Positions 20,721 to 32,763 of a stretch of 64,000 nucleotides of DNA are shown piece by piece. The position numbers and the translations under genes were made by a program. The DNA is taken from positions 96,302,094 to 96,366,093 of the forward strand of contig CM035427.1 in assembly GCA_020310875.1 (NCBI GenBank), in the 5' to 3' direction. The notes below the pieces were generated by a model. It made no database searches. It saw only the letters and a program-made list of their open reading frames with translations, and was not told the DNA's origin. The DNA comes from Ceratopteris richardii. Lineage: Eukaryota > Streptophyta > Polypodiopsida > Polypodiales > Pteridaceae. Numbering within the stretch: the stretch's first letter is position 1; every line of letters begins with the position of its first letter.

Positions 20721-23700
20721 TCACTCCACAAAAGGAAGTAAGCCCAAAGCTTTGCGGAAAGCTTCAAACTTCTCCCTAGGCAGAGCCTTCGTGAAAAGGT
20801 CTACAATGTTCTCCTACGTGGGCACATATGCCAAGCTGATCTCCCCAGCAGAGAACCTCTCCCTGACATAGTGATAATGCACCTCAATGTGCTTAGTGCG
20901 AGCATGGAACACAGGGTTCCTCGCAACTGCCAATGCGCTCTGACTGTCAGTGAAGATGATGGTGGCAGAAGACTGGCCAACACCCAAATCAGCCATAAGG
21001 CGTCTGAGCCACACACACTCAACAGTCGCTATGAAAGCTGCCCTATACTCAGCCGCACAATTGGAAGTGGCCACAGTAGGCTGCTTCTTGCTCAACCAAG
21101 ATATACATGAGGTACCAAGCATGAAGCAAAAACCACTGGTGGACACACGAGTGTCATAGCAACCAGCCCAATCTGAGTCAGAAAAAGCATGCAAATCTGG
21201 CGGTAGTGATCCCCCCTTGGGATAAAACAACCCAAGTAGCTGAGTACCACTCAAGTAGCGAAAGATGCGCTTAACCGCTTTCCAATGCGTGACTCCTGGG
21301 CAATGCATAAACCTGCTCATCTGTGAGATAGCAAACTGAATATCTGGCCGAGTAATGCATAAATAAATCAAGCATCCAACAGCCTGCTGATAGAGAACAG
21401 CATCAAATGCATCTCCAGCATCATGAAGACTCAATCGTAAACCTGTCTCCATAGGAGTGTCAATAGGCTTACAGTCTTCAAGGCCAAAACGCTGCAATAA
21501 TGTGTCAATATATTTCGTTTGACACAAAGCCATTCCACCATCAACATGCATAAACTGAATGCCCAAATAGTGATGCAAATGCCCCAAATCAGACATCTCA
21601 AATGAGGCTTGCAAATCAGCCTTAAAATCAGCAATATGTGTCTCAATAGGACCAGTGAGCAGCATGTCATCAACATAGACAACAATGATCAGAAGCACAT
21701 CATTAGCACGCTTAACATATAAGGTGCTTTCAGTTGGACTGTTCTCAAAACCATGTGCAATCAGATAGGCATGTATCTTCTCATACCAAGCACGTGGTGC
21801 TTGCTTTAAACCATATAATGCCTTCTTTAACCTGCAAACCTGGTTTTCATGCCCTTTTTGCACAAAGCCACGGGGCTGAAAAACATACACTTCATCATGC
21901 AAGTCACCATTCAAAAAAGCTGTTTTAATGTCCAACTGATGTACATTCCAACCATGATGGGCTGCAAGTGCACAAATGCTCCGAACAGTAGTCATACGGC
22001 ATGTAGGTGCAAAGGTCTCATCAAAATCAATGCCTCTTTCCTGTGCATAACCCTTTGCAACAAGCCTAGCCTTATACCTGTCAACTGTACCATCACGTCT
22101 ACGCTTCAGCTTGTATACCCACTTAGTGCCAATGGCCTTCTTGCCTGGAGGCAAGTCACATAAAGACCATGCACCATTCTTCATTATAGCATCATATTCA
22201 GATTGCATAGCAGCCATCCAATTTTCTGAATTCTGTGCTTCATCAAAAGAAACAGGCTCATTCTCATCACAGAGACTAGACGCAGCCATAGCATAGCAAT
22301 CTGATGCAAAGGAGGCACTATGAGAGCCTGAACGAGTACGATATGACAAAGGTGCATCTAATTTGCTGTCACGCAAAGTCTGCACCAGCCATTTTGGCAT
22401 AGTTTTTGTCTGCTCAATATCAGCTCTCTCATCAACAAGTGCATCATGTAAATCTGAAATGGAATGATCTGCATCATCATATGAAACCTGCAAAGGCTGA
22501 GAAGTTGCCTCATTAGGACCAGCACTAGACTGTCCACCTGTAAAAAGAGGCATCAAAGTATCATACATGTCTTTGGAGCTAACAGATGTCTCCTTAGTAC
22601 ATGAAAGCAATGGCTGAATAGCATCTTCCACAAAGACAACATCACGGCTAACCAGAATGCATTTAGTCTGTGGATGATACAGACGATAGCCTTTACTTTC
22701 AGAACTGTACCCAACAAAAATACATTTTACTACCTTATCATCCAATTTTCTGCGATGTTGTTCAGGCACTAGTGCATATGCCAGACAACCAAAAACACGC
22801 AGATGAGCAACAGATGGCTTGCGGTCATGCCAAGCCTCATATGGAGTGATAGACTGCAGCGTTTTAGTGGGACACCTGTTCAGTACATATGCTGCACACA
22901 TGACAGCCTCAAGCCAGAAACTATGTGGTAAAGCCTGACTCTTGACCATGCACCTCGCCATCTCCATGAGTGACCTGGTCTTTCGTTCAGCAACTCCATT
23001 TTGTTGAGGTGTATACGGCACTGTACACTGGTGTTTTATCCCACGTTCAGCCAGAAATGCATTAAAATCAGAAGACATATATTCCCCCCCTCGATTAGAA
23101 TGGAGGTTGCCCATTTTACATGCTGACAGTTTTTCAGCCAAAACCAGAAACTGTTGAAGCACATGAACACTTCAGACTTTTCCTTCAATGGATATACCCA
23201 TGCATGCCTGGAAAAATCATCGATGAAAGTCACGAAGTAAAGGTAATTCCCAAAAGAGGGTGTCTGCATAGGACCACAGACATCACTATGTACAAGCTGC
23301 AATTTCTGTGTAGCCCGAACTGAACCATCTTTTGGAAAGGAGGAACGCTGCATTTTGCCCAAAATACAGCCTTCACATACATGTTTTCCAAGTGCCTCAA
23401 GTTTGGGCAAAGAGGACACCATTTCTGATTTCTACAGGCGTAGCAAACTAGCAAAATTCAGATGACCAAAGCGTGCATGCCAAAGCTTTGCATCTGACAT
23501 AGCCTGAGAATCATGAACTGCACATGCGGAATCATTCACTGATCTTTCATAGTCTATGAGCTTATACAGCCCACGACATAAAATGCCAGAAGCAATAATC
23601 ACATCGCCATTTGACAGATCATGAACTGTACACCTGTCATCAACAAATTTCACAACCAAGCCAATCTTGGCTAATGCAGAAACTGATAACAGGTTCTTTT

Positions 23701-24988
23701 TGATCCCTGGCACAAATAAAGCATCTGACAAAGTGAAAGAACTACCATCAGTTGTAGTCAGAATGATCTTACCAACTCCCATAACAGGATAAGAGGAGTT
23801 GTTGGCACATGTAACAGTATTCCCTGTAGGGGCAGGCTCGAGTGAAGAGAAGAAACTGTGCTGCGAGGTAATATGTTTGGTTGCCCCACTGTCAAAATAC
23901 CAAACATCTGAGTCTACTACAGACATGCACTGATCATGAGAAGATGGGTCAAAACTGCAGACAGTAGTAAACGCCCATTCTTCTTCCTGCACAAGATTTG
24001 CAGACTCTGTTTTTGGTGTAGAGGCCTCTGCAACAACCATTCCAGCCTCTTTCTTCTTTGCCTCTTTAGCAGCCAGTTTTGGATAGTTCTTTATGATATG
24101 ATCATTTCCTTTACAGTACTTGCAAAACAATTTCTGCTTTTCTGATTTCTTTTCATCTTTATCCTGGTTCTTCGATTGTGCAGCATTTGCAGATTTCTGC
24201 TTACTAGTAGAAGAGCCCCATTTTCCTTTGCCCTTCTGACTAGCCTGGAAAGCTTGATCTGCAACTCGCATAATGGACCTGTTCTGCCTGGACTGATCTT
24301 CCTGCAACAGAACAGAGACTAACTCCTCAAATGATAAGGCATTTGGATTGCCTTTCATCATCAACCGAAGAGTAGAAGCAAAACTCTGATATGAGTCAGG
24401 AAGACCATTCAGAATAGTCTGCACAAGTGAGCTATCTGGTATAACCTCATCAGCAGAAATCAACTGTTCCTTCAAATCTTTGATCTTCGTTAGGAAACTG
24501 TCCATAGAATCACCTTCATTCATGTGCTCACTCTCCAACTGTTTTCGGAGGTAAGCAACACGATCCTCATTCCTAGCTTGGTACAATGTGGTAAGTGTAT
24601 CCCAAGCATCCTTTGCTGTTCTGCAAGGGCCAATGTGAGGAATAATGGCACGTTTGACAGACAAAGCTATCAATGCATGTGCCTGGGCATCTCTGCCATC
24701 CCAGCGAATCTGCTCTCTAGTAGGTGCAACAAAAACAGCAGCACGAACAGGAATCTGCACAATATCATCTTCGACACCATCTTCATCAGCTCTAGCACCT
24801 CCAGCACCTGTATTTGCAGTACGTGTAGTTGCAGGTGTAACAGGACGTCTTTCAACACCCTACATAATGTTCCACAGTCCTTTTGCAACCAATACATGTC
24901 GCATCATATAAGCCCATAATGGGTAGTTGGTACCATCCAACTTATCCTCAACAGCCAACATACGGAATACATCACTGCTTTTAGCCAT
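20721..24988 (-). pseudogene. gag-pol: Copia Gag-Pol of C1, three nonsense codons and one frameshift
   Basis: It starts at the ATG complementary to 24986-24988, the same start as C2. Domains in order: Gag with a zinc knuckle, protease (WYFDSGATKHIT), integrase (HARFGHLN ... CEGC, then DDE core), RT (YVDDM), RNase H. Compared with C2, stops replace CAG at 24860-24862, 23432-23434 and 20814-20816. A one-base loss near 23155 shifts the frame inside integrase. The final zinc-knuckle Cys is Tyr (HIIKNYP), shared with C2. Confidence 0.9.
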
Positions 24989-25330
24989 GGCCGGTGACTA
25001 AAATACCTTGATGCAGAAAATTGACTGTATCTCAAAAAGTTGAACGGAACTGCCCAGACGAGTTCTGCTAGACCTGTAGCAGACTTCGAGACGCTTAAAC
25101 TGGCAAACAGAAACTGGTATATACCTTTGGCACAAAAAGACGAAATAGCCTACACAAGCGCTGCGATAGTGCATTCAGAGGCCGAAACGAGCTCAGATCG
25201 TGATTTCGGCACCACATAGCAAAGCTGTTTTGATCTCGAAAACACCCTGAGTATGCTCACCAAATTTCGTGCGAATCTGAGACTACAAACGGAGGAGTGT
25301 CGACGGCGCCCTAGATGAAGCGACGACCTG

Positions 25331-25341
25331 ATCTGATACCA
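25331..25341 (-). other. Primer-binding site of C1
   Basis: The - strand reads TGGTATCAGAT, matching initiator tRNA-Met except at the last base. C2 keeps the fuller match (TGGTATCAGAGCA). Confidence 0.75.
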
Positions 25342-25343
25342 AT

Positions 25344-25573
25344 TGTTGGAGTTAGACGTCTGCGGAAGCACACGAACAGCACAAGGAAGAAGAAAAAGCT
25401 TGGAGCACAACACACAATACTGAATGTATTACTAGAGAATGTACAAAGATAAGTAGCCCATTAGGGCAATAGGCATATATACAAGCCGGGGGAAAAAAAC
25501 CTCCTAAAGAGGGAAAAAAGTGCCCCGGCGGTCCTAGTGTGTTCACACACATCACTACCTAAATATATCAACA
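25344..25573 (-). repeat. 5' LTR of C1
   Basis: 230 bp, same ends as the partner LTR. The - strand carries a TATA-like GTATATACGCC. Confidence 0.9.
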
Positions 25574-26088
25574 TGGAAGGTCTATTCTTGGACCAATCTT
25601 AGAGTAAGCAAGAGAAGCATAGTCTAAGTGGAGCAAGAGAGAGAAGTGCAAGAGTCACCGGTGTGCGACGCAGAGAAGTGGAAGTGCAAGGTGCATGGAG
25701 AGTGACTAAGGATTTGTGCAGAGTGCTAAGCTATACTCCCCCAAGGATCTCAAGGTCTCATTGCAGCGCACGTGTGCCGACAAAAGGTATTCACTCCTCC
25801 CCTTTGTGGAAGCTTGGTGCAATGTGTGCACAAGGATAAGCTTGAAGCAGGTGGAGGTCTAGTGCAGAGGAGGCCGGCGGCAAGAAGTCTTTGGGATATT
25901 TGGGTATTTTGTAATTGGGCACTCTGTGGGATTGGGCACAGAGGTATTGGCTTGTCTTGTACTTCAAACATTGTAATTGTCTCACTGTAATCAATCGGCA
26001 GAAGCTTCGAGGTGTATTTTCTCTTCTTGTTTCTTCCCTTTTCTCCTACAAACCCGCAAACTCCTTCTTGTCTAAGAATCCCCCAACA
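25574..26088 (+). repeat. 5' LTR of G7, right part
   Basis: Continues the G7 LTR after the C1 insertion and ends AATCCCCCAACA. The following TGGCACGCATGGTGGGAC (26094-26111) is in the position of a primer-binding site; I could not assign it to a tRNA with confidence. Confidence 0.8.
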
Positions 26089-26253
26089 AAATTTGGCACG
26101 CATGGTGGGACTTCCAAGGAGATTTGAGCTTAGGAGAAACCAAGTGCAAAGTATAGCAGAGGTCAGGTGTCTGGTGTCTATAGTGCTACTTCATCAACCA
26201 AAAGGTAAATATTCTTATCAAGTGTCTCATATTAAGTGGGCTATGAGCTGCTC

Positions 26254-28302
26254 ATGACCGCAACCCGGTCCCAAACATTGAGGATCACCTGCAAGCAAAC
26301 AAGAAGGAAGGTCGTTAGAAGGTCCTCTAGTCCATTATCTTCAACATCATCAGTCAAGAGCATGGCGGGTCAGGTAGACTTGGAAACCTTACTCTCTAGA
26401 TTAAATATAAAGTTTCCTTCTTTCAAAGGCCTAGCTCAGGAGGATCCAGATGAACACATTAGAAGGTTTTTGGCACTATGTAGGACTAGAGGCCTAATGG
26501 GTAGGCAGGATGCCTTTTTGATTCTCTTCCCTACCACATTAGAGGGATTAGCTGATAAGTGGTTCAACCAATTTGCTGAAAACCATTTTACCACTTGGGA
26601 TGTGATGAAAGATGCATTTAAAAATCAGTTCCAGCATGGCAACACTGCGGAGATTATCATAGAAGAACTAGAAAATTTGAGATTGGGTCCAGGAGAAAAG
26701 TTCCCAGAGTTTGTGACTAGGGCCAAAGCACTAATGGCTAAATTGCCAGATCCACCACACGATTTTTTTGTTAAGAAATGGTTGGCTAAGCCCCTACCAA
26801 CGGCCACCCAATGCAAAATAAAGGAATTAGTGTTACCTACTACCTCCATAGAGGAGTTCATCAACACACCCACCCGATTGGAGCAGATAAGGTACCAGTA
26901 TGGAGCTACTTCTTCCCAACCAACATATGGTACAGAAATGGAGGATCCAGTCATTCAGTTAAGGAAGGAGCTGGAGGGATTAAAAAGGAGTAAGCCCTAC
27001 AAAGAGGAGGAGACTGTTGTGGCTCAGTTGAGAAGGGAGATTGAAGCACTCAAGCTCCAAAAGGAGGAAGAGGCCCAAGCAGAGGAATTGGCTCAGTTGC
27101 GACAGGAGTTGCAGGAGCTCAAAGGAGGTGGCATCAAGAGTGGTCTTTGGTGTTCCATGTGCATCAAACAAGGGCATATAGTAAGTGAGTGTCCTCTATT
27201 AAGTGTAACTTGCCAATTATGCAGGAAAGTTGGCCATGAGGCCCATGAATGCCAATCAAGGGGAATGCTGGCAACGACATATTGGACACAAGGAGGACCC
27301 CCAACAACCACAAATGTGATGGCTGCTGCACAGAATCAAGGTAACAACTATAATCCTAGACAGAGGAATAATTTTGGAAATGGGCCTAGGAGGCCAATCA
27401 TCTGTTTTAGATGTGGAGAATGCGGGCACTATCAAAGTAGGTGCACCCTACCAGAGAATGCCCCTCCTTGCTGGAACTGCCCTGAGGCCAGAGACCATTA
27501 TACAAATTGTTGCCCTAAGAATCAAGCCTCTTCACCAGGGCCCCATATCCAAATGATTTTTGTGCTCAAAGAAGAAGTGTGTGATCTAGGCAATGAGCCA
27601 TCACCATCTACCAGGGTGGTGCAATTAGAAGAAATAGAATCTTTGACTGTGCAGACAAGAAGCAAGGGGAAGGCTCAAGCAGACATAGGACTAGGATCCA
27701 AGATTAAGGAATGGAATCAAAATAGAGAACCATCTGAAGATAAAACCACCACAGGTGCAGATACAAAGCAAAAAGAAGATATCTTATGCACTATTGATGC
27801 CATTGGGCATGCCTTCAATAGGGCTCATGAGGAGTTTGATAAGTCTACTGGAGCCCATGCTCTCAAGGAATCAGAGGCTTCAAAACTACTCAAGTCCATG
27901 AAAAAGGAGGTTAGTATTTTTGAATTAATAAAGATGGATGGGAAATTCAGATCAGAGTTATTGCAGATAATTGATGAAGCTTCCACTACAAGTTTGGTGG
28001 CAAAGACTGTTGTTTTAAATAAAGGAAAATTTGTAGGGGAAGCACCCCTTACAGATTATAAAAGTCCTCGACTGAGAGTATCTATCAAAGGTCATGAATT
28101 TCAAGGAGTTATTGTGGATGGTGGTTCTGGCATTAACTTGATGCCTGAATATACCATGAAAAAGATTGGACTATACCCTTCACGACCTGCCAACTTCACT
28201 GTAACAATGGCAGACCAAAGCATAGTAAGGCCTATGGGAGTGGTCCCTGGAGTCCCAGTCAGGATACAAGGTACTATCTTTAACTTGGACTTTGTTGTTT
28301 AA
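26254..28302 (+). CDS. gag: G7 Gag-protease protein, truncated in the protease by a frameshift
   Basis: ATG at 26254 (MTATRSQT); the open frame extends upstream to a GTG. A Gag core lies at about residues 40-210 (SFKGLAQEDPDEHIRRF ... DKWFNQF ... FKNQFQHG). A charged helix about 230-290 is predicted coiled. Four zinc knuckles follow (CSMCIKQGHIVSEC, CQLCRKVGHEAHEC, CFRCGECGHYQSRC, CWNCPEARDHYTNC). The C-terminal retropepsin starts with VIVDGGSG in place of the usual DSG. It ends FNLDFVV*; the rest of the protease (LLIGRPWLRHANVL) continues in another frame from about 28303. No polymerase follows. Confidence 0.85.
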   Translation: MTATRSQTLRITCKQTRRKVVRRSSSPLSSTSSVKSMAGQVDLETLLSRLNIKFPSFKGLAQEDPDEHIRRFLALCRTRGLMGRQDAFLILFPTTLEGLADKWFNQFAENHFTTWDVMKDAFKNQFQHGNTAEIIIEELENLRLGPGEKFPEFVTRAKALMAKLPDPPHDFFVKKWLAKPLPTATQCKIKELVLPTTSIEEFINTPTRLEQIRYQYGATSSQPTYGTEMEDPVIQLRKELEGLKRSKPYKEEETVVAQLRREIEALKLQKEEEAQAEELAQLRQELQELKGGGIKSGLWCSMCIKQGHIVSECPLLSVTCQLCRKVGHEAHECQSRGMLATTYWTQGGPPTTTNVMAAAQNQGNNYNPRQRNNFGNGPRRPIICFRCGECGHYQSRCTLPENAPPCWNCPEARDHYTNCCPKNQASSPGPHIQMIFVLKEEVCDLGNEPSPSTRVVQLEEIESLTVQTRSKGKAQADIGLGSKIKEWNQNREPSEDKTTTGADTKQKEDILCTIDAIGHAFNRAHEEFDKSTGAHALKESEASKLLKSMKKEVSIFELIKMDGKFRSELLQIIDEASTTSLVAKTVVLNKGKFVGEAPLTDYKSPRLRVSIKGHEFQGVIVDGGSGINLMPEYTMKKIGLYPSRPANFTVTMADQSIVRPMGVVPGVPVRIQGTIFNLDFVV

Positions 28303-29165
28303 GGCTGCCACAGGTAGAAGGAAGCTTCCCACTGTTAATTGGGAGACCTTGGTTAAGGCATGCCAATGTGCTGCATGACTGGGGCAAGGACACAATGTGG
28401 GTAAAGCAAGAGGGAAAAGAGTTGCAACAGATAATTTTAGAAGAAGGACCAGATAATCAGAAAAATACTAGCATGATGCAGACAATTGGTATTTGTATGG
28501 AAGAAGAAGTGGTGGACAACCCAGAAGCAGAACTATTTGAAGGAGCAGATTTATATAAAGATGAAAACATGTTGGCTTGGCTCCATGCAGAAGACCCATC
28601 TTCCTGCTATGGAATTTTTCCAAACTCAAGTAAAGAAGAAGCATATGAAGAAAAAGAGGAAATCACTCATGTTGAAACAGTCTCAATCAAAGGCCAGAGC
28701 AAAGAGAAGAAAAGCAAAGCCTTTACATGCAGCAGTGATGATGCTACTCCAATTCATATGTCAATGACCAATTTTTTATGGATACTGGTATGGTTATAAT
28801 CTGTTGTTATGTCAATTCTTATGATAGCAAGTGTAGGGCTTTACAAGAATGTGGAAGGCGTACCTGCCAGTCTCTGGAACCATAGGGTTCCACTGAATGA
28901 AGAAGCTAGAATAGTCAAAATAAAATTTTGCAAATTAAGTCATAAAGTTTCTGGAGGAGATAAAATCCTAATGAAGGATTTAGGGTACCCCTATCAGATG
29001 ACCAGTGTGCCCAAGGAGAAGACAAATTCAATGAAGTATAGTATAATTGAAAATTATGGAGGAGTCTCTCTGAGTCAACAATACAAGGCTCAAGGCCTAT
29101 CATCAACAAAAGTGAAGGTTTATGGATCACCTGGAACCTGCAAAATTTATCCAGGTTGTACATAG
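28303..29165 (+). pseudogene. G7 protease C-terminus and unknown acidic tail
   Basis: Frame shifted from the Gag ORF. It begins with the missing protease end (FPLLIGRPWLRHANVLHDWG), runs through a Glu/Lys-rich stretch, meets TAA at 28797-28799, and continues in the same frame from the ATG at 28809 to 29165. The second part (VEGVPASLWNHRVPLNEEAR, LMKDLGYPYQM) matches no family I recognise. In autonomous relatives this position would hold RT. Confidence 0.55.
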
Positions 29166-29880
29166 TTTTTTTCTCGTCATTTTTACTTAAATATTAGTAG
29201 TTTTCTTTATCAATTTCATGCTTTTTTCTTGAGTTTTTAGCAAATTTAGCAGCCATTTCATCAACTTTGCAAAGGTACAATTTTTGGAATTTTAAGGATT
29301 TTTTTCAAAACTTTTCAAGCATTTTTTTTAGAATTTTTCTAGCATTTTTCTCCTTTTTCATGTGTCTTTTTCTTGCCAAATTTGAGGAATAAAGGAAGCT
29401 CTTTGTGGTTTTGTGTGAAGAAACTGGCTTAACACTCTAGGAAATTTTTTTAGAATTTTTTGAGGATTTTTTGGATTTTTTTTGCAATTTATTTGGATTT
29501 TTTAGGTATTTTTCTTTGTTTTTTGGCTAATTAAAAAAAATAATAATTAAAAAAAAGGCCCCCCAGGGCGTTTTCTTTTTTTCCCAAAAAAAAAAATAAA
29601 AAATCCCCCCCCACCCCCCCTTATTTTTTATTTTTTATTATTTTATTTTATTATTTATTTCATTTTTTTTATTATTTTATTTTCTTTTATTATTTTTTAT
29701 TTATTTATATATTTTTTTAATTTTTTCTTTTTGACTATTTATTTTTTTATTTTTTGTATTTTCGTTTTTTTTTCTGCATGGCGTTTCGAAAAAGAAATTA
29801 AAAAAAACCCATTTTTTTATTTTCGTATATATTTAATTTAATTTTTATTATTTTTTTTATTTTTATGGCTAAAACCTTTT
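29166..29880. repeat. AT-rich homopolymer tract of G7
   Basis: Dominated by T- and A-runs (TTTTTATT-type units), with a C-rich patch near 29607. No coding content. It fills the place of the missing pol genes. Confidence 0.7.
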
Positions 29881-30481
29881 GGCTTTGGATTGCGCCTCGG
29901 TTGGCCGTTTTTTATAAAAATGGAGTCATTTTCATGTTTTTTGGCACCTCTGGACTCAGTTTTTGACTTTATGTTTCAAGATTCCCACTTTTTCTCTGAC
30001 TTTTGGTCCAAACCCACATGTTTTGCACACATTTACCACATGTTTTTATTTCACCACTTTTGCCACATTGTCTATTATCACCTCCTCTCCCAATACGTTT
30101 CAATATTTCCAATATGCTCCATCTGTAACTCTTCTGTTTGAGCATTTTTCCCCTCTCCAGACCCCATAATCCTTCTCCCTCTCCCTCTCTTTACACATCT
30201 GCCCAGCCACATCCTTCACCCTCCCGACCCTATCCCTATCAACCCCTTCAACCCTTCCTTCCCCATCCTTTCTACCCTCCCAATGCAACCCTTTGCTTTT
30301 CCATGGCAACATCCAATTTTTGGTTCTTCTCTGGTGATTGTTCTATCCTGCTTTTGGTGGAATTGGTTGCTACTCAGATGTCTGGTTCAGGTTTTTGCAG
30401 CTCTATTTTCATGGTGTCTGTTATGCTCAGAGTTTTGGCTATAGCTCTCCGGGATGGAGAGCACATTAGGTGGTGGGCAAC
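29881..30481 (+). other. 3' untranslated part of G7
   Basis: No recognised gene. A C-rich stretch runs about 30150-30290. The sequence just before the LTR (AGGTGGTGGGCAAC) is a weak polypurine tract. Confidence 0.5.
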
Positions 30482-31502
30482 TGTTGAGCCCATAAAAGTC
30501 ATGTTGGTCAAAGTCAACTGTAGTCAAAGTCAAAAGGTCAAAGTCAATGGTCAAAGTCAACAAGGTCAAGGTCAAAGTCAACAGCTGCAAAGTCAAAGTG
30601 CTAAAGTGCAGGTGTCAAAGTGCACAGGTAGTGCACAATTAATTGTCCACAAAGGGTAAATTAGAGAAAGTGGGTTGTAGGTTGCAAAGGTATTTTCTCT
30701 AATTTCCCTAAGGTTCAAAGTGTGTTTTAAAGTGTTTTGGAAGGTTCAGGTGAAACCCCCCTTATGTGCAAAAGTGAAGACTTAAAAGGAAATGTGAAGC
30801 GGCAGCGTACGCACAGGTGGAAGTATGGCCCCCCCATTAAAATTTTTGGTTTTAGACTAAAGTCACTACAGGACAAAACAGTGAGTCGTTGGCTACCACT
30901 TGTGAGGACAATCTTGGGACATCAAAGTGAGCACCAAGATACCATTGCAGTTAGGAGCGTACGTGATTGACACACTCAAATCAAGGCAAGGTCTATTCTT
31001 GGACCAATCTTAGAGTAAGTAAGAGAAGCATAGTCTAAGTGGAGCAAGAGAGAGAAGTGCAAGAGTCACCAGTGTGCGACGCAGAGAAGTGGAAGTGCAA
31101 GGTGCATGGAGAGTGACTAAGGATTTGTGCAGAGAGTGCTAAGCTATACTCCCCCAAGTATCTCAAGGTCTCATTGCAGCGCGCGTGTGCCGACAGAAGG
31201 TATTCACTCCTCCCCTTTGTGGAAGCTTGGTGCAAGGTGTGCACAAGGATAAGCTTGAAGTAGGTGGAGGTCTGGTGCAGAGGAGGCCGGCGGCAAGAAG
31301 ACTTTGGGATATTTGGGTATTTTGTAATTGGGCACTCTGTGAGATTGTGCACAGAGGTATTGGCTTGTCTTGTTTTTTACTACATTGTAATTGTCTCACT
31401 GTAATCAATCGGCAGAAGCTTCCAGGTGTATTTTCTCTTCTTGTTTCTTCCCTTTTCTCCTACAAACCCGCAAACTCCTTCTTGTCTAAGAATCCCCCAA
31501 CA
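30482..31502 (+). repeat. 3' LTR of G7, uninterrupted
   Basis: TGTTGAGCCC ... CCCCCAACA, about 1,021 bp. It carries the undisturbed C1 target near 30986 (AATCAAGGCAAGGTC) and the GTCAA cluster at about 30510-30625. Confidence 0.85.
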
Positions 31503-32763
31503 GTAGTATGAAAGTATAACTACACTAGTTGTTGCACCTGAGTCAAGAAATGCTCTCACAGTCCTTACACTCTTTTCTCGTCCTACCTCCATAGTCACAA
31601 AGGGGCGTTGGTCGATGACTCAAGAAGTAATTGTGCCCGATTTTTGGCACATGTGGATGTGGTATTTTGGGGCTTTCAAGTATGACATCTAGGCCTAGTC
31701 GCCTTAACTTATTTCGCCTAATGCGTTCTCTCACCTCGGCTTGTGCTTCTTTTTTGACCCTCAACTCTTCTTCTTTTCGCGTCTTAGCAGTGTTGAGTCT
31801 CATTAGCATATCGTCTGTGAGAGCTTCCTGATATAACTTGACTTGACAACCACTGATAAAGTTTGCCAAGATATCACCTTCTAAAGTAGCCAATTGAACT
31901 GCACCGCTAGTGAAAATTCTATTAATGATCATGGGTCCATATCCTCCTTTTTCCAACTTACAGGCATGTTGCTTTAGCGTATAAACTAGCACCAGATCTC
32001 CTTCTTTCAATCCTTTATCCTTTACATGGGCATCAAAGTATGCCTTTTGCCATTTCTTTGCAGCATAAATGCCTGCTACCGCTCATAGCCTCGTCTCACC
32101 TAAGCTTTCTAGATCAAAGATCCTAGAGAACAACTCATGTCCATTCCACTCATGCTCTTGTGCTACTTTTAATGTTGGGATTAGGAAGTCCAATAATAAC
32201 ACAACATTTTGTCCGAAGAACATTTGAAATGGGGTAGCATTGAGCACTATTTTGTAAGCAACTCGATAAGCCCAAACAGCATGATGAAGTTGTTTGTCCC
32301 AATTAGAGCGTTTATTATTTATGAGTTTTGTCAATACGTTACATAGGATCTTATTCCTCCTCTCAACTTGTCCATTGGCTTGTGGATGATAGGGAACAGA
32401 ATTCTTATGTGTTACCAAGAATTCTTGGGAAAGGTTTTCAATAATTTCGTTCAAGAAGTGTGTGCCTCTATCACTTACTAACTATATTGGTAACCCGTAT
32501 CTCGTGAACACGTTCTCGAATAAGAACTTAGCCATCATTTGAGCATCATCCTTTGTCATGGCTTTTACTTCTACCCACTTTGTAAGGTAATCTATGGCTA
32601 CAATAATGTATTCGACACTGGTGTTTCTAGCTGGGGGGTTAATGGGACCGACAAACTCTATACCCCACTTAAAAAATCCACGTCCTCTCATCATTGGCCT
32701 CAATGGCATCTCATCTTTTCTGATTGGATATTGTGCATGTTGGCATGTGTCACATTTCCTCAC
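31503..32763 (-). pseudogene. G2 integrase core, C-terminal domain and start of second protease
   Basis: Reading on -, from the right: KCDTCQHAQYP (end of the second zinc module), GIEFVGPINP (first catalytic Asp replaced by Glu), YHPQANGQVERRNKIL (catalytic Glu), then DLVLVYTLKQHA ... YGPMIINR. The second protease follows, with RAFLDSGATTSVV. Several stops and small shifts interrupt the frame. The second catalytic Asp segment is damaged near 32460-32480. Order and spacing match E1 exactly, which confirms the unusual protease position in a second copy. Confidence 0.85.

Larger units (their letters stand above)
20417..25573 (-). mobile_element. C1: Ty1/copia element, inactivated
   Basis: 230-bp LTRs (20417-20646 and 25344-25573) differ by about five bases by eye. 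The primer site is at 25331-25341 (initiator tRNA-Met, one mismatch), and the polypurine tract (AATCCCCCCTGGG on +) lies at 20647-20659. The coding frame has three stops and one frameshift relative to C2. It is inserted in the 5' LTR of G7; the uninterrupted sequence exists in the 3' LTR near 30986. Flanks GGCAA and TGGAA are only a partial match. Confidence 0.9.
19900..31502 (+). mobile_element. G7: non-autonomous Gag-protease LTR element (TR-GAG-like)
   Basis: Two LTRs of about 1.02 kb begin TGTTGAGCCC and end CCCCCAACA. The 5' LTR (19900-20416 plus 25574-26088) is split by copia C1; the 3' LTR is 30482-31502. The interior carries a Gag with four zinc knuckles and a broken protease, then unknown ORFs and AT-rich filler. 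No RT, RNase H or integrase is present, so it must move using enzymes of another element. It is inserted in the second protease of G2 with near-identical GCAGT/GTAGT flanks. Confidence 0.85.

Noticed and set aside
30138..30659. A 173-aa open frame spanning the start of the G7 LTR
   Set aside because: It runs across the LTR boundary; the C-terminal half is the GTCAA cluster, and the N-terminal half has no known pattern.
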